From: Alviniconcha marisindica
Lineage: Eukaryota > Mollusca > Gastropoda > Provannidae
Direction: 5' to 3'
Length of the DNA stretch: 64,000 nucleotides
Assembly: GCA_018857735.1 (NCBI GenBank)
Contig: JABMCL010000453.1
Span: 969,501 to 1,033,500 of the forward strand
The notes below the pieces were generated by a model that worked only from the letters and a program-made list of their open reading frames with translations, had not been told where the DNA came from and did no database searches. Position 1 is the stretch's first letter, and every line of letters starts with the position of its first letter. A program made the translations under genes and the position numbers. Positions 37,240 to 49,494 of this stretch are shown here, one piece after another.

Positions 37240-37960
37240 AGTCCCAGCTATGGAGTCTTAAGAATGTTATTCATGAGGGAGGTCACATAATTGAAAGTGA
37301 GGTTGGGTTCTGTCTTGACAGGGGGTCATTCTAATGAGCTAGTTTATGACGGGTCATGCGATCAACTCCGTCCCTACACAGTTTTAACTGTGGTCCTTCA
37401 TCTCGCTGAATCTTTATTCTTTCACTCTTTTTTTTGGTGTCTCACCCAACAAAGGAAATAGTGTCTGTTGTGACTGAATTTTATAAATGAAATGGTATGC
37501 CAGAGAAGTACTGGTATGCGTATGATTTGTGTGTTTTCACCAGTGTTCCTGATTGCTCAGCCATTTTGCTTGTGTGCAAGGAAGACCTACAATCCATCCT
37601 TGCTTTCTGTCTGATGACCTGGCTTGTTCAGTCTGGCCCTGTGTCAGTACACCACCCACAGCTGCTGTCCATCGTGTCTCCCACTGTGACCTATCATTAA
37701 CAATCATCCATTGTGGTTGGCTGTTTGGAGATCCTGTGGAAATATTGAGACTGTGCCGTGCCTCAGAAGTTACACAATGGGATTCCCAGTTCCTGAGGTG
37801 TTCAAGCTGATCCTTTTTGTGAACTGCCTGGTCATTTGTATCACACATGCTAAACTATTGGTTGATTTTTTTTTCCTGCACATATTTGTACATGTACTCC
37901 GGCGGTGTGGGTGACAGACTGGGAGCTCAGTGTGATATTTGTGTGTGATCACCTTATGGA
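37240..37960. other. Intergenic sequence with no recognised feature
   Basis: Short open frames occur on both strands (for example 37537-37848) but they overlap each other and show no recognisable domain. Confidence 0.5.
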
Positions 37961-37964
37961 CATG

Positions 37965-38600
37965 TGCAGTGGGCAGATCAGTCGCAAGTCATTCTGGTGA
38001 AGGGATCCATAAGACAGGTACAGTGGGCAGATCAGTTGCAGATCATTCTGGTGAAGGAATTCATAAGACTGAGGTGCAGTGGGCAGATTGTTCCGGTGAA
38101 GGGATCCACACGACTGAGGTGCAGTGGGCAGATCGTTCTTGTGAAGGGATCGATAAGACAGAGGTACAGCAGGCAGATCGGTCACAGATCGTACTGATGA
38201 AAGGATCCATAAGACAGGTACAGTGGGCAGATCAGTCACAGATCATGCTGATGAAGGGATCCATAAGACAGAGGTACAGCGGGCAGATCAGTCACATATC
38301 GTACTGATGAAGGGATCCGTAAGACAGAGGTACAGCGGGCAGATCAGTCACATATCGTACTGATGAAGGGATCCATAAGACAGAGGTACAGCGGGCAGAT
38401 CAGTCACAGATCATACTGATGAAGGGATCCATAAGACAGAGCTACAGGGGGCAGATCAGTCACAGATTGTATTGATGAAGGGATCCATAAGACAGGGGTA
38501 CGGTGGGCAGATGTCACAGATCATACTGATGAAGGGATCCATAAGACAGAGGTACAGTGGGCAGATTGTTCAGGTTCTGACCCATAAGACAGAGGTAAGT
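37965..38600. repeat. 55-60 bp minisatellite, about 10 copies
   Basis: Unit words gggcagatcagtcacagatc and gatgaagggatccataagac. Intergenic. Confidence 0.93.
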
Positions 38601-38884
38601 TTTCAGGAATCCCCCCGAGACGGAGGTCAGTTTCCAGATGTCCATAGTGATGGATCTGCAAGAAAGTGCAAGACAGAGGTGGGTTTTCCTAGGTCCACAA
38701 GACAGGAGTCAGTGTTGAAGGATGCGTGAGATGGGGAGGCTGTATAATTACTATCCTGATGATGGAAGACCCTCCCTGGCGTCGAGGGAGGGGGTTCTTT
38801 GCATGGAGCAGAGCCAGGAATCCAGATGTGAAGACAACAGTGAAGAAAGTGGTCTTGACCCCTAAAAACTGTTTTTTCCATCAG

Positions 38885-39235
38885 GGCCAGTGCATCACAG
38901 CTGTTTGGCTCAGGGCTAGTGCTTTACAGCTGATTGGCTCAGGGCTAGTGCTTTACAGCTGATTGACTCAGGGCTAGTGCTTTACAGCTGATTGACTCAG
39001 GGCTAGTGCTTTACAGCTGATTGGCTCAGGGCTAGTGCTTTACAGCTGACTGGCTCAGGGCTAGTGCTTTAGAGCCGATTGGCTCAGGGCTAATGCGTCA
39101 CAGCTGACTGGCTCAGGGCTAATGCGTCACAGCTGACTGGCTCAGGGCTAATGCGTCACAGCTGACTGGCTCAGGGCTAATGCATCACAGCTGATTGGCT
39201 GAGGGCTACATGTAATGTGTCAGAGCCGATTGGCT
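38885..39235. repeat. 29-bp minisatellite, about 12 copies
   Basis: Unit: ggctcagggctagtgcttta plus cagctgatt. Intergenic. Confidence 0.94.
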
Positions 39236-39239
39236 TAGT

Positions 39240-40195
39240 GTCCTCAAGACATTCATGTGGATACAAACAGCTTGCTCTAGTGGTGCCAACTTTTAGCAAC
39301 AAGTCATTCATCTATGCTACAGGCATACAACTGTCCTTTGTCATGCAAGTATGGGTCGAGTGCTTCTGCACATCAGGTGTTGATGGTAGGGTCTTATTTT
39401 AAATATGTCAAGTTTGTTGGCTGCACATTTGAAAGCTGATCCAGTCTGGAGGTGCTTCAAACTGCTGCACGACATCGGTCAGTCTGAAGTTCCTGATTCT
39501 TCATGTGATATTTGGTGGCATGCAGTTTAATTATTTATTTCTTGTGTGTTTGCAAGTAAAAACGTGAATATCAACTGATCTTTTATGTTTGTGAACAGAA
39601 ACACTGACTAGCAATATGTGCAGATCGTTTTTGTTTTTCTTTATGACAAGTTTGGGTGTGTAGAGTGTGTAAAGTTTGGGTGTGTAAAGATGCCAGCCAC
39701 ATTCAAGTTGTGAAAAATCTGAAAAGAACCTGGGGTCTTGGACAGCCTAGGCCATGGTCACATACAAAGTAAATAATGTAGAGAAGTCCTGCTTCAACAC
39801 AGAAGAGCGTCCAAACCTGGATCAGAAACGTATGCCAAGAGTTGGATTGGCGTAGAGATCAGAAATGCAACAAACACACAAGTTTAGCATTTTTTGATCC
39901 AGCTTTTTGTTCTCTGCAAAAAATTCTGAAACCTGAATTTCATGTTTCAAACTTTAAAATAAGAAGTAAAATCCACCATCAGCCAGAAAAGTGGCAAGCA
40001 TGCATGCGTGATTGGAAGGGCTGTTGTATACTGTGTTTAGATCTGGTCATTGGCATTTTGTGGCAGTCTTCATTCCGCAGTCTCACTGTACAAAGTCTGA
40101 CAGTTTCGAGTTGACTCTGTGAAGTTCCTGGTGAAGCAGCTTCAATTCTGAACACTCATTCTTTCAGTGTGAAATTATTACTTTCTAGTCATCTT
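39240..40195. other. Intergenic sequence with no recognised feature
   Basis: AT-rich, no conserved frame, RNA gene or repeat array seen. Confidence 0.5.
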
Positions 40196-40199
40196 GTTC

Positions 40200-40760
40200 A
40201 GACACCAGGCATGTGCTTGGCTTACAACCACAGGTCAAAAATACAATATGGTGGAGGCCCCGATAGACCACTTTGAGCAGACATGGGCTTGGCTTAAGCC
40301 ACACATCAAAAATACAATACGCTGGAGGCCCCGATAGACCGCTTTGATCAGACATGTTTGGCTTACAGCTTCACATTAAAAATACAATATGGTGGAGGCC
40401 TTGACAGACTGCTTTGATCAGATGTGTGTTTGGCTTACAGCCACATTTCAAAAATGCAATACGCTGGAGGCCCTGACAGACTTCTTTGATCAGACATGTG
40501 TTTGGCTTACAGCCACACATCAAAAATGGAGGCCCTGACAGAAGACTGATTTGATCCGACACCACCCTGATGAAAGACCACCACCCACCCACCCATCCAA
40601 TGAAAAAAAAAAACTGATGAAAGACCACCACCCACCCACCCCATCAAAAAAAATGATGCAAGACACCCCTGATGAAAGACTACTACCCACCCACCCACCC
40701 CATGAAAAAACCCTGATGAGAAACCCAACCCCTGATGGAAAAAACACACGATGAAAGATC
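40200..40760. repeat. 70-80 bp array (5 copies) passing into cccacccaccc-type repeats
   Basis: First part: ttgatcagacatgtgtttgg and caatacgctggaggccctga. Second part: ctgatgaaagaccaccaccc, about 7 degenerate copies. Confidence 0.9.
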
Positions 40761-40764
40761 CCCC

Positions 40765-41760
40765 TGATGAGATCCCCATGATGAAAGAGCCTTCTTCCCT
40801 GACGAAAGGCCAGCCCTTGCTGAAGTCGACTACTTTTCTGAAACTGCCTTCACATTTCCACGTAAATGGCCCCATGACAATATTCTCCCCAACATCCATT
40901 ATTGTGTTAACCCCCCAAAATTCTTCATCATGTCAAACTGATCGTATGAGTGTGCTCTGATAAATGCGGAATTCTCATAACACGAGGTTGCTTTTTTCAT
41001 GAAACGTGAGCTACAAGGCTGTATGAATTAATCAGTCAGTGATGACTGTTGATTTTTTGTTGGGGTGGGGCGGGTCAGTTTTTGTCTCCAGTGCTTTCTT
41101 CTTTTTTTGTTGTAAGGAAAATGGTCTGCAGTTGGCTTCCATCAGTTCAGCTATGACATGAATACAATGTTCCCACCAGTGATATCCATCTTTTTTCACA
41201 CACACACACATAATATCAGACATGAAAGCTTTGCATTTAAAGGGAGATAACTGGATCTACCTGCCCCAGAGTAATGCATGCTTTGTGATCAACTAGATCC
41301 AGTATGTGATATGCTTTACAACTGGTGGGTAAATGATAACCCTGAAAATCTGTTTGCACACTATAAAAATCTGTTAAAAACAACAGCAGCAGAGACTGAG
41401 AAGAAAAAAGCTGATCCTTGAGATGGGACCTACTTGGGAGGATAGTGTTGCTTTGGGAGTCAGTCAAGTTCTTTGTGCAGTCCAGTGGGAAGACTGAACA
41501 CAATGAATGCTTTTTTCTTTTTGGTCACCAGCCACATGAATTTTGCTCAGGGAGAACTCGTCAGTGGCTCAACAGCAAGCATAACTCATTTTTTTTCAAA
41601 ATGAAGCCTTTAACAAAATACCACCAACACTGTCAGTGTTACTTTCATTCCCTGGCATGGCCATGGGACACGATTCTCACCTAATACTACCTAGAGAAGA
41701 AAGCTTGCTAGGCTGACTGGGCAACCACTGAATCAGACCCCTTCAGTTGCACTTGAAACA
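40765..41760. other. Intergenic sequence with no recognised feature
   Basis: Only short, unconserved open frames. Confidence 0.5.
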
Positions 41761-41764
41761 GACA

Positions 41765-42105
41765 TCCCCATAAGATCCAAACACAAAAGGTTCAAAAGAA
41801 CGCTTATTTATGATGACATAGACAACACGATGCAAATTTTCAGGGAAATCCCCTTCTTCAGGCCACAAACGACACTTAAAAAACAGTGAAACAGTTAAAA
41901 ACAATGAAAAATTATATGAGCAGTGAAATATCTTTTCTTGTTGTTGTGTTCAGCGCTTGCCAGAAGAATGTTGGCACGACAATGACATGTAATAGTTATG
42001 ATGTATTGAATATTAGTGACGTGAAAATGACAGAGAAAGGTGAGGAGATAGGGTAGGGGCAGAAATGGAAGAACACTAGCAGTCATTCTTGTTTCAGGTC
42101 GTTGT
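41765..42105 (-). mobile_element. Dispersed repeat, copy 2
   Basis: The longer copy of the repeat at 35245. Between gcagtgaaat and actagcagtcattcttg it has about 140 extra bases. No reverse transcriptase or endonuclease frame is present. Confidence 0.5.
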
Positions 42106-42109
42106 TTTT

Positions 42110-42355
42110 AGACATCCCCATACCTTGGGCCTCTTTCATTGCATTGCAAACAGACATCCCATACCTTGGGCCTCTTCCACTGCATTGGAAACAGACATCC
42201 CATACCTTGGGCCTCTTCCACTGCATTGGAAACAGACATCCCATACCTTGGGCCTCTTCCACTGCATTGGAAACAGACATCCCATACCTTGGGCCTCTTC
42301 CACTGCATTGGAAACAGACATGCTACACCTTGGGTCTCTTCCATTGCATTGGTCC
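42110..42355. repeat. 42-bp minisatellite, about 5.5 copies
   Basis: Unit: cataccttgggcctcttcca plus ctgcattggaaacagacatcc. Fourteen-residue periodic frames are open on both strands. Confidence 0.95.
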
Positions 42356-42634
42356 CCAGGCCACCTCCACCAGGGCCACTTGAGACGTGCAGAGACAGTC
42401 TGGTCTGATCAGTATACATTCCACTTGCACACAAAGTCAAATACGCACTAACACATACAAATGAAACTGATTAATCACTTTTATATGGCACTGTTCTGTA
42501 CTCTCAAGTGGACTCGCTGCGCTCTAGTCACACATACATACATATTCACACACACTTGCACACAAACATCACATATACATATTATAATACATGTGCCACC
42601 AAGACCACACAAAAAAGAAAAGAAAAAATAACAT

Positions 42635-43066
42635 TTTATTCCTCAAAGCACTTGTGCTCCAGTTATTTTGTGCCAGTATTTACAGTTCTAACAGTGTTAT
42701 GTGTTACAAACACCATTCACCATCAGGACCAGGTAACTTGGTGATCACCTTCTCAGTCACAGCAAGCAGTCCACACCAATGCTAAAATTCATCCACAGAC
42801 ATACAATGATACATGCACACTATGATTTGTTTTCAAGTGTGTCTCAATCTCATACTCTCAATCAACTCAATGCCAAAGCATTGCCTTTAACACTACTAAA
42901 ACATCCTGCTGATTATATTTTACAGTATGTGATGACCATTGATGACCCCTTTAATACAACACAGATTTTGTTTTTAAAAAAATCAAAAAAATCGATATAC
43001 ACACATGCAGACACACTCACACAATCTACCTACATACTTTCACAGTACTGACTACAACACTTCATG
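42635..43066 (-). other. fam136a: FAM136A 3' untranslated region and poly(A) signal
   Basis: Read on the minus strand, sequence after the stop runs to AATAAA (complement of 42635-42640), which gives a UTR of about 0.43 kb. The signal position is seen; its use is inferred. Confidence 0.5.
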
Positions 43067-43264
43067 TTAAAATTTGCTTTTGTTCATATGGTCTAGCATC
43101 TTTTTGGTCAGTCCTGGAATGAGTTTAACTTGCTCGTCAGCGCAATTGACAGCACACGCCTCAACCTCTTCTCGAAATCTGGCCATGTCGCCCTCTGTGG
43201 TGGTGGAGGAAATCTTGTCCCGCACTTTGTCTTCGCAGCTCATCACACACCGCTGCAGTCGGTC
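43067..43264 (-). CDS. fam136a: FAM136A exon 3
   Basis: Codes DRLQRCVMSCEDKVRDKI... through HMNKSKF and the stop. Acceptor gtcttgcag on the minus strand; 65 codons plus stop. Confidence 0.94.
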   Translation of the reverse strand, partial: DRLQRCVMSCEDKVRDKISSTTTEGDMARFREEVEACAVNCADEQVKLIPGLTKKMLDHMNKSKF

Positions 43265-43824
43265 CTGCAAGACCGATCCAAAACCAAACTTCAGGTCACC
43301 TGCATCATTTTACTGCCACTTCAGCTCACCATCAATCATAGTAATACCCAGCTTTATAAACCATAATGAAGTGGCCTGAATGGTCCCCTAAGGCTTTGTG
43401 CAACTTGCCAGAGATTTTGTGGATGACTGGCCAAATTATTCACATGCGGTTCACTGCATCACCATCACAAAGAGAATTATTAACTAAGTGATTAACCCTT
43501 TCTCTGCCCCCCACCCCCCTCCCCCCAATAATTGGGCAGCTGTCAATGCAGTTCCTTCCAAGACGAGTCTTGCAGATGCAAAGCACTGTGCAAAATATGA
43601 CACATGGTTTTGAGAGCGAAGGGAAAGGGTAATAGTCTAAATAGGGGAAGCAAACAGAAAGCACCATAGCCCACTGACAGGAATGGAATGGAGATACATA
43701 CAAAAGTGTATTGCTCAAATCATCATCCCGTTCATTAAACATGACATTTAAAAGTGGCAAAAACATGATCATGAGTTCTGCCATTTTGTGTCAAGAAGTC
43801 TGTATCAAGGCTGGCATGTGGCTC

Positions 43825-43862
<38 letters not shown>

Positions 43863-46504
43863 ATGTCATGAGCAAACTTTTTCTGCTCCTCACTGCCATT
43901 GGTAAAATCAACACACAAGGGAGTTAATTAGCGCTCAAAATACGTAACACAAGTACAACTATGACAACAAAGACCTGAGTTGCCTACGGTAACTCTCACC
44001 TGGCATGCGTGTAAATATAAGGTACATAAACTCCACTGGCTGCTCCCAGTGCTGTAAACATATTTGCACATTTTATGGGTTTTCTAGCCGACTTGCATCT
44101 GGTATGGTTCATTTAGTTTTAATCACATTTACTCTCTTTTACTACTTTTAAAGTTTTACAATTCGTTGAAGAGCAAACTGATATTCCAAAATAAAAAGTG
44201 CATAACTGTGAAGTTCACGAATAACCATTAACCAAACTGAGCATTCAACTGGGATAGATTTTAGCTAGCCAGAACAATGTTGCAGATTGTGTGACCAGCA
44301 CAGACTCAAACAATGACAGCTCACAGCTTTAGCTAGCCAGAACAATGTTCCAGTTTATGTGAACAGCATACTGTCAATGACACTTGACAGTGCTCACTGC
44401 TTTGTTAGAAAGATAGCTGTATCATTACTATCAACCACAGAAGCCAGATAAAAGGGTGCAGTACCACCCACACATTAGCTGTAGTTGCCTGTATGCAGCA
44501 CAGATACATACATGTATGAAACTATTATGTAATCAGTAATGATGCAGACATGTACAAACATGCTTTGGAGGTCCTCAAAATAATAACAGGGAAAATGCTG
44601 CCCACAAGAGTACTGATGGTGATAAATGAATATCACCGTAAACAAGCCAGGTACAAGACACTGACAGTAATGAAACCTTTGGATACAAATTACAATTCAC
44701 CTCAAACAGTTGAAAACAGAGATTCTTTCCCTACATTTTACCAACTGTTTTTTCTTTTCTCTCTCTCTCTCTTTTCTTTTTCTTTCTTCGTTAACTTCAC
44801 ACCAACAGCACATCTGTGAAAATGGAGCTACTGTGCTGAGCAGTGAAACATCTAGTCAAAAAGTGTTTCACATTTGCTGTGTACCATTTCCAGCCACTGC
44901 ATGCTCAAATGTGCAAAGTCAGTGTTGCTACTGACTATTTTACTAGCCACTGAGCCCCTGCCATCAATCTCTAAGTGGGTAACACCCCCCCCCCCCCCCA
45001 CAGCAGCCAGCAAATGGGGAACAGGATGAATCTCCCCACTGTGTGACTACTGTGAGCACTGCTGCCACTGTGCAAAGAGGAGCAAGCCTCATGACATGCT
45101 GACCTTTGTGGGATGATGAGTCCACTTTACACACGTCATACTAATTCATACAAGTTACAACCACAACAGAACTACACAGTGACTTGTGCACACACACACT
45201 CCCTCACACACAACATTTTACACACATACATAACAGTTAACACCCACCCTCGTACACATCCACACACACATGTACATCCACACAGTAAACCAAAACTATC
45301 ACTATCAACACATGTACATAACATCCACATCCACAGCAAACCAAAACTATCACTATCATGCTAACAGTAACACCAAATCCGGAGAAAAAAAGAAAGAAAA
45401 AAAAAGAATTAAATAAAGCTTCATTTTGCTTTGTTAATCTTTCTCTTCTTGTTTTTCTTTTCTTCTAAACTTAATTTTAACTTTTACTTTTAAGGCAGAA
45501 TAAAACTGTCACAGTGTCAGCAAAGAAAACCACGCACAATTAACTGAACCTGCTAATTATGCTAAAAGTATAAACTGACCTGAAACATTTGTATTTCCCC
45601 CTGGATATAATTCTGTGCCCTGTTGACCTTGGTGGAGCAGCGGTCAATGCAGTTCTGCACCTCCTCCAGTGAGAGGTTCTTGTCCTCGCAGCAGTTTGTG
45701 CTGCACCGGTACATGTCTGCCTGTAAAATGACAACACTTCTGTCAGCTCAAGCTGGAACCACTCAAACCCCCTCCATGTTCTCATCTTCAAAGTAAGCTT
45801 TTGTTGCTTTATTTATCCTCTGGGGGGCATCTGCAGAATGCAGCTGCTGGATTTATCTGCAATGCAATGCAAAAAAAACAAAAAACAAAAAGGCCAACCC
45901 ATCCTGCAGTTGAAGCACTAAATCCGGGCCACCAATACAGTGTACTATAAAAAATAAAAGTTTTCACAATTCTCTCTAAGTTATACTGTAAGTGTAAACT
46001 TGTAATCACATGCACACACCACTGGACCACAATACCTTTCTCAGACACAAACACACATACTCTCAAAATTCTTCATCATCATAATTCCAAAACATTAGAC
46101 TGAATCTAGGTCATTCTCACATGCCAGTCCCTCTGCATGGCATGATCTTCCTTACATTTACAAGTCACAGTCTTCACCATTCCCACTCTCAAACCTCATT
46201 TAGACAGGCCCTAATGGTCAAAAGTCAATCACTTTAACAAAAGCTTCTAATCTGTTGTTCCCATCCTCTAGTAATCTACATTTTTTTCATTTTTTTAATG
46301 AATTTCCTCACTGTGAGTGCAAATGTAATACTGTGCACATCTGTGTGCATACCTGTGTGTGTTGTGGGGTGAGGGTGGGGGATCAGGTGCACCATAAATG
46401 TCTTTTACTACTATTATACTGTTACTGCTACTAGAGTATTAGAAATATTGAAACAAATTTAAAGTATGCATATATCTATCTATATCTATCTATATCTATC
46501 TATC

Positions 46505-46563
<59 letters not shown>

Positions 46564-47353
46564 CAGTTGTAACAGAGCTTTTTCTGGGTCAGTAGCCTAG
46601 GTGAAAAACACCAGCAGCAATTGTCAGTCTTTCTCAGTTTCTACTGTCTTGGGTGCTTTGCAGTTGTATACCATATACATAATTAATTAACATTCAGTTC
46701 AAAACGTGAAGCTATATAATTCGTTTTTTATTCTACAGTACAACTGTACAAAGAAAGAGGACATGGGAACAAGACATTTATATTATAATACCAACAGCTC
46801 AACACGTGCCTCGAGTACCTTCAAATATATTATTGTCATATTATATGATCATATTGATGAGCCCCTGATGATGGTGGAGAGTCTCTCTTGGAATCACTGT
46901 TAAATATTATTAGTCAAGTGTACTTCAGTCAGTGAAGGTTGTAGAAGTACTGAATTGCGTATTGAATTTGAACTGAAGCAATGTAATATGTATGGTTGTA
47001 GAAGTACTGAACTGTGTATTGAATCTGAACTGAAGCAATGTATCATCTATATATATACTATCAATCCATGAGCAATGCAATTGCAATAGTGCAAGTTTCA
47101 ATGACCCGGGTGACAGCAGACACAACATGTTCATTATTTCACTGACTGTTGGCGTGTTGCTTCAAACAATGCAGTTAACAGCTGTTACTTCATCTAGCCA
47201 CTTTATCAGGTTCACTGCAATTTCAGTGGATGTCACCACAATGGACTTGCTTTAGCTGATGTTGCATCAGCAGATGTCAGCTCAACAGAATGACACCACT
47301 TAGACTTAAGAGATTATCTAGTCATATCTTTTGTTAAACTCTATAAAAAAAAA

Positions 47354-47398
<45 letters not shown>

Positions 47399-49202
47399 AA
47401 TAAAATGAGTCTAAGTTAGAGCTGAACATGACAGCCAAACAAATTTTAAAAAAGAGAAAAGTCTTTCCCCACATTGTCACACTGAGAGTGAGACTGACCA
47501 AGTTAGTACTTGTCATAGTCAGTTTGGATTAGTTCTTGGATATTATTTTTAACATTACATCAACCACATATGCCGATATGGTGACATCTGAACAAATCAC
47601 AATTATTTTACACGAGTTCAAAACACAAGTTGGTCTAAATACAAGACACAAGGTTAAGAATAATATATATCCATCCATCAATGCTGAGCAACACTTCTTC
47701 TTCTTCAAATCTTGCTTTAAATCCACAGAGATCACAAGGACTATTAGTATTAGGGACGGGGAACCCAGGACAGCCATTTCAATTTTCACACAGTTCCTGA
47801 GCTCTGCACAGTAACAGACTAACACTCCTATTAACAATAACAGTAACACATGTTCTGCCACCTGTAATTATTATATCCCACAGGCACTCACCACAGGAAC
47901 CTGCATAAACTGCTTGTGTCATTGAGCAGGGTAGTTTATTTTATTCTATGGGCCAACAGAAGAAACTGCCATAGCCAAAACTAACACAGTTAAATAATAC
48001 ATGTATGTGCAACATCTTTTCTAAATAAATTTATTCTTGTCCATGGCTTGTCTTGCCCTTTGATTTTTGCACATGTTGCGCATCATGACCTAAAAAATGT
48101 GTACATGGTATAAACACACAAAACATGTGTTAATGCGATCCCTGTGTCAGTGCTGGTTTTTAATGGAGGGAACCTTAATTTCTGTATCTGCAGTACCTCA
48201 CTGCCGGTGGTAGTTGGAACTGTCAGACTCAGATGCAGAGTCAGAGGCAGGAAGAAAAATTAGGTCACTGCCTGAACTAAAGTTGTTGAAGACATAACGT
48301 GCTGCACTGCACTGCATTTTTTCTAGCGCTGCTATTTGGTCTCAGAGTTCAGGAGCTGTGTGAAAGTCGAGGTGGCTATCCTGGGCTTTCCATCCTAATA
48401 TTAATAAGCCTTACGGTTTCTGTGGACGCAAAGTGACAATGAACCATGATTCAGCATTGGTCACAATTTGTCCCTAATAATATGTCAACCGACATCCACA
48501 GACATGAAGCTCTACTTCATCATCATCATGTCACATGTGTACTCTATGGCTGGTCTGATGATGGTCTTGTAGTTGTACAAGTCTGACTTTTGCTACAACT
48601 ACAACCAGTTGTACTGTTGTTCTCCTGTGGCTGTAAGGGTTTTAATCTCAGTGGTGCACCTCCGGAAGTTTCAACGCAAGAGGCCAAGTGCTCTGCTGCC
48701 TTTGCTTACCGTGGAATGTGCATGCTTGCTCCATGCTAGGTGTTCGATGATGTTAACACCTAGACTTTTTGTTTTACTTGCTTAAATTTGTGGTTCTACT
48801 TCTAGAGTACATGGGCATGAAACTTGGAAGCTGTATTGTATAACTAGTCCTATCGGTAGTATTACAATATAAGCCAGCTGTAGCCAAATACACAGGGGTA
48901 TGTAAAAATTAATGCAGCGACTGTCTGGACACTGCTGCTGTGCAAGCGTTAATAACTTAATGAAGTAAGGAAGCTCTGAGGTTACATCATCATGTAAGTC
49001 ATTTGAAAGTCGGATTATTAGCCAAAAAATGCTCGTTGGAGATACATTGAACAATGAGGAAAAGACACAAGCAAGTATCATAGCTAAGACAATATGTCTA
49101 AGTTCCTGTTGCACTCACCTGGAGTTTCCTCAGGCTATCCTTATCCAAGGACGAGACCATCGTGGTCACCGCCTTCGCCACACGTGCTTGTGCGCCGTCC
49201 AT
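43067..49202 (-). CDS. fam136a: FAM136A-like twin CX3C mitochondrial intermembrane-space protein (3 exons)
   Basis: Three phase-0 exons on the minus strand (49202-49119, 45720-45580, 43264-43067) give a complete 140-residue protein; human FAM136A has 138. The N terminus MDGAQARVAKAVTTMVSSLD parallels the amphipathic start of FAM136A. The core has four CX3C motifs: C34-x3-C38, C52-x3-C56, C81-x3-C85 and C112-x3-C116. The end LIPGLTKKMLDHM parallels LIPTMTKKMKEAL. Known of the family: a small helical twin-CX3C protein of the mitochondrial intermembrane space, a location usually reached by oxidative folding of the cysteine pairs. The first ATG after an A-rich leader was chosen as start because upstream sequence is not conserved. 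The introns (3.4 and 2.3 kb) are ordinary and nearly free of minisatellites, unlike both neighbours. The gene is divergent from DYNC2I2. Confidence 0.94.
43265..45579. other. FAM136A intron 2
   Basis: Mostly unique AT-rich sequence. It holds a C run followed by an A run at 43827-43858, a second C run at 44985-44999, and CA-rich words near 45185-45300. No minisatellite of the kind seen in the neighbouring genes. Confidence 0.8.
45580..45720 (-). CDS. fam136a: FAM136A exon 2
   Basis: Forty-seven codons with RCSTNCCEDKNLSLEEVQ and NCIDRC, closely matching FAM136A. Acceptor ttttacag, donor tttcag|gtcagt on the minus strand; phase 0 at both ends. Confidence 0.94.
46465..46562. repeat. (TATC)n and (AT)n microsatellite
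   Basis: tatctatctatatctatc units followed by about 55 bases of pure AT. Confidence 0.96.
47356..47397. repeat. (GT)n microsatellite
   Basis: About 20 uninterrupted GT dinucleotides. Confidence 0.96.
48340..48532 (+). mobile_element. Third copy of the dispersed SINE-like repeat, in FAM136A intron 1
   Basis: Same order of words as at 30046 (caggagctgtgtgaaagtcg, ggtttctgtggacgcaaag, gaccaatgc-like middle, gacatgaagctcta, catcatcatcat). It lies antisense to FAM136A. Confidence 0.6.
49119..49202 (-). CDS. fam136a: FAM136A exon 1
   Basis: Start codon at 49202-49200 and 28 codons ending KDSLRKLQ. Donor ctccag|gtgagt on the minus strand; leaves in phase 0. Confidence 0.92.
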
Positions 49203-49435
49203 TTTGAAACATGAGGGCAATGCAGTAAATGTTTCATCGCCTTCTATTTGTTGTTTATATTTTTGGAATATACAAACAATACTGTATAAATATGTCCTGT
49301 CTTGCCCTAAAATATGATAACTAGGTCAGTATTGTAGTAATTCTAGGTCGATTTCAATTTATGTTTAAATTTTAACCGTAAGTGCAGAACTACAAATGTT
49401 TGTGGTCTGCTCGTTTTGTTGCGGTTGATGTCAAG
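49203..49435. promoter_or_regulatory. Probable bidirectional promoter between FAM136A and DYNC2I2
   Basis: Only 233 bases separate the two divergent start codons, so both 5' UTRs and core promoters must lie here or in non-coding upstream exons. The interval is AT-rich with no evident CpG cluster. I see no convincing TATA box in the expected position and no good RFX X-box. Confidence 0.6.
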
Positions 49436-49494
49436 ATGTTCACAAACGAAAGTCTTGAACCTGTCGAATTTAAGTCAACGTGGAAAAAAGAAAG
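49436..49494 (+). CDS. dync2i2: DYNC2I2 exon 1
   Basis: Begins ATG TTC ACA and codes 19 residues plus two bases (FKSTWKKE). Donor gaaag|gtcaac, phase 2 out, which fits exon 2 exactly. The call rests on phase agreement and weak similarity to the WDR34 N terminus. Confidence 0.8.

Larger units (their letters stand above)
45721..49118. other. FAM136A intron 1
   Basis: Contains a TATC/(AT)n microsatellite (46465-46562), a short duplication (gttgtagaagtactgaa at about 46937 and 46995), a (GT)n run (47356-47397) and a SINE-like element (48340). No gene recognised. Confidence 0.8.

Noticed and set aside
37537..37848. Possible small gene between UBR3 and FAM136A
   Set aside because: Overlapping frames on both strands, no splice support, no recognisable family.
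49410..49435. RFX X-box in the DYNC2I2 promoter
   Set aside because: gttgcggttgat has a half-site only; the second half does not match.
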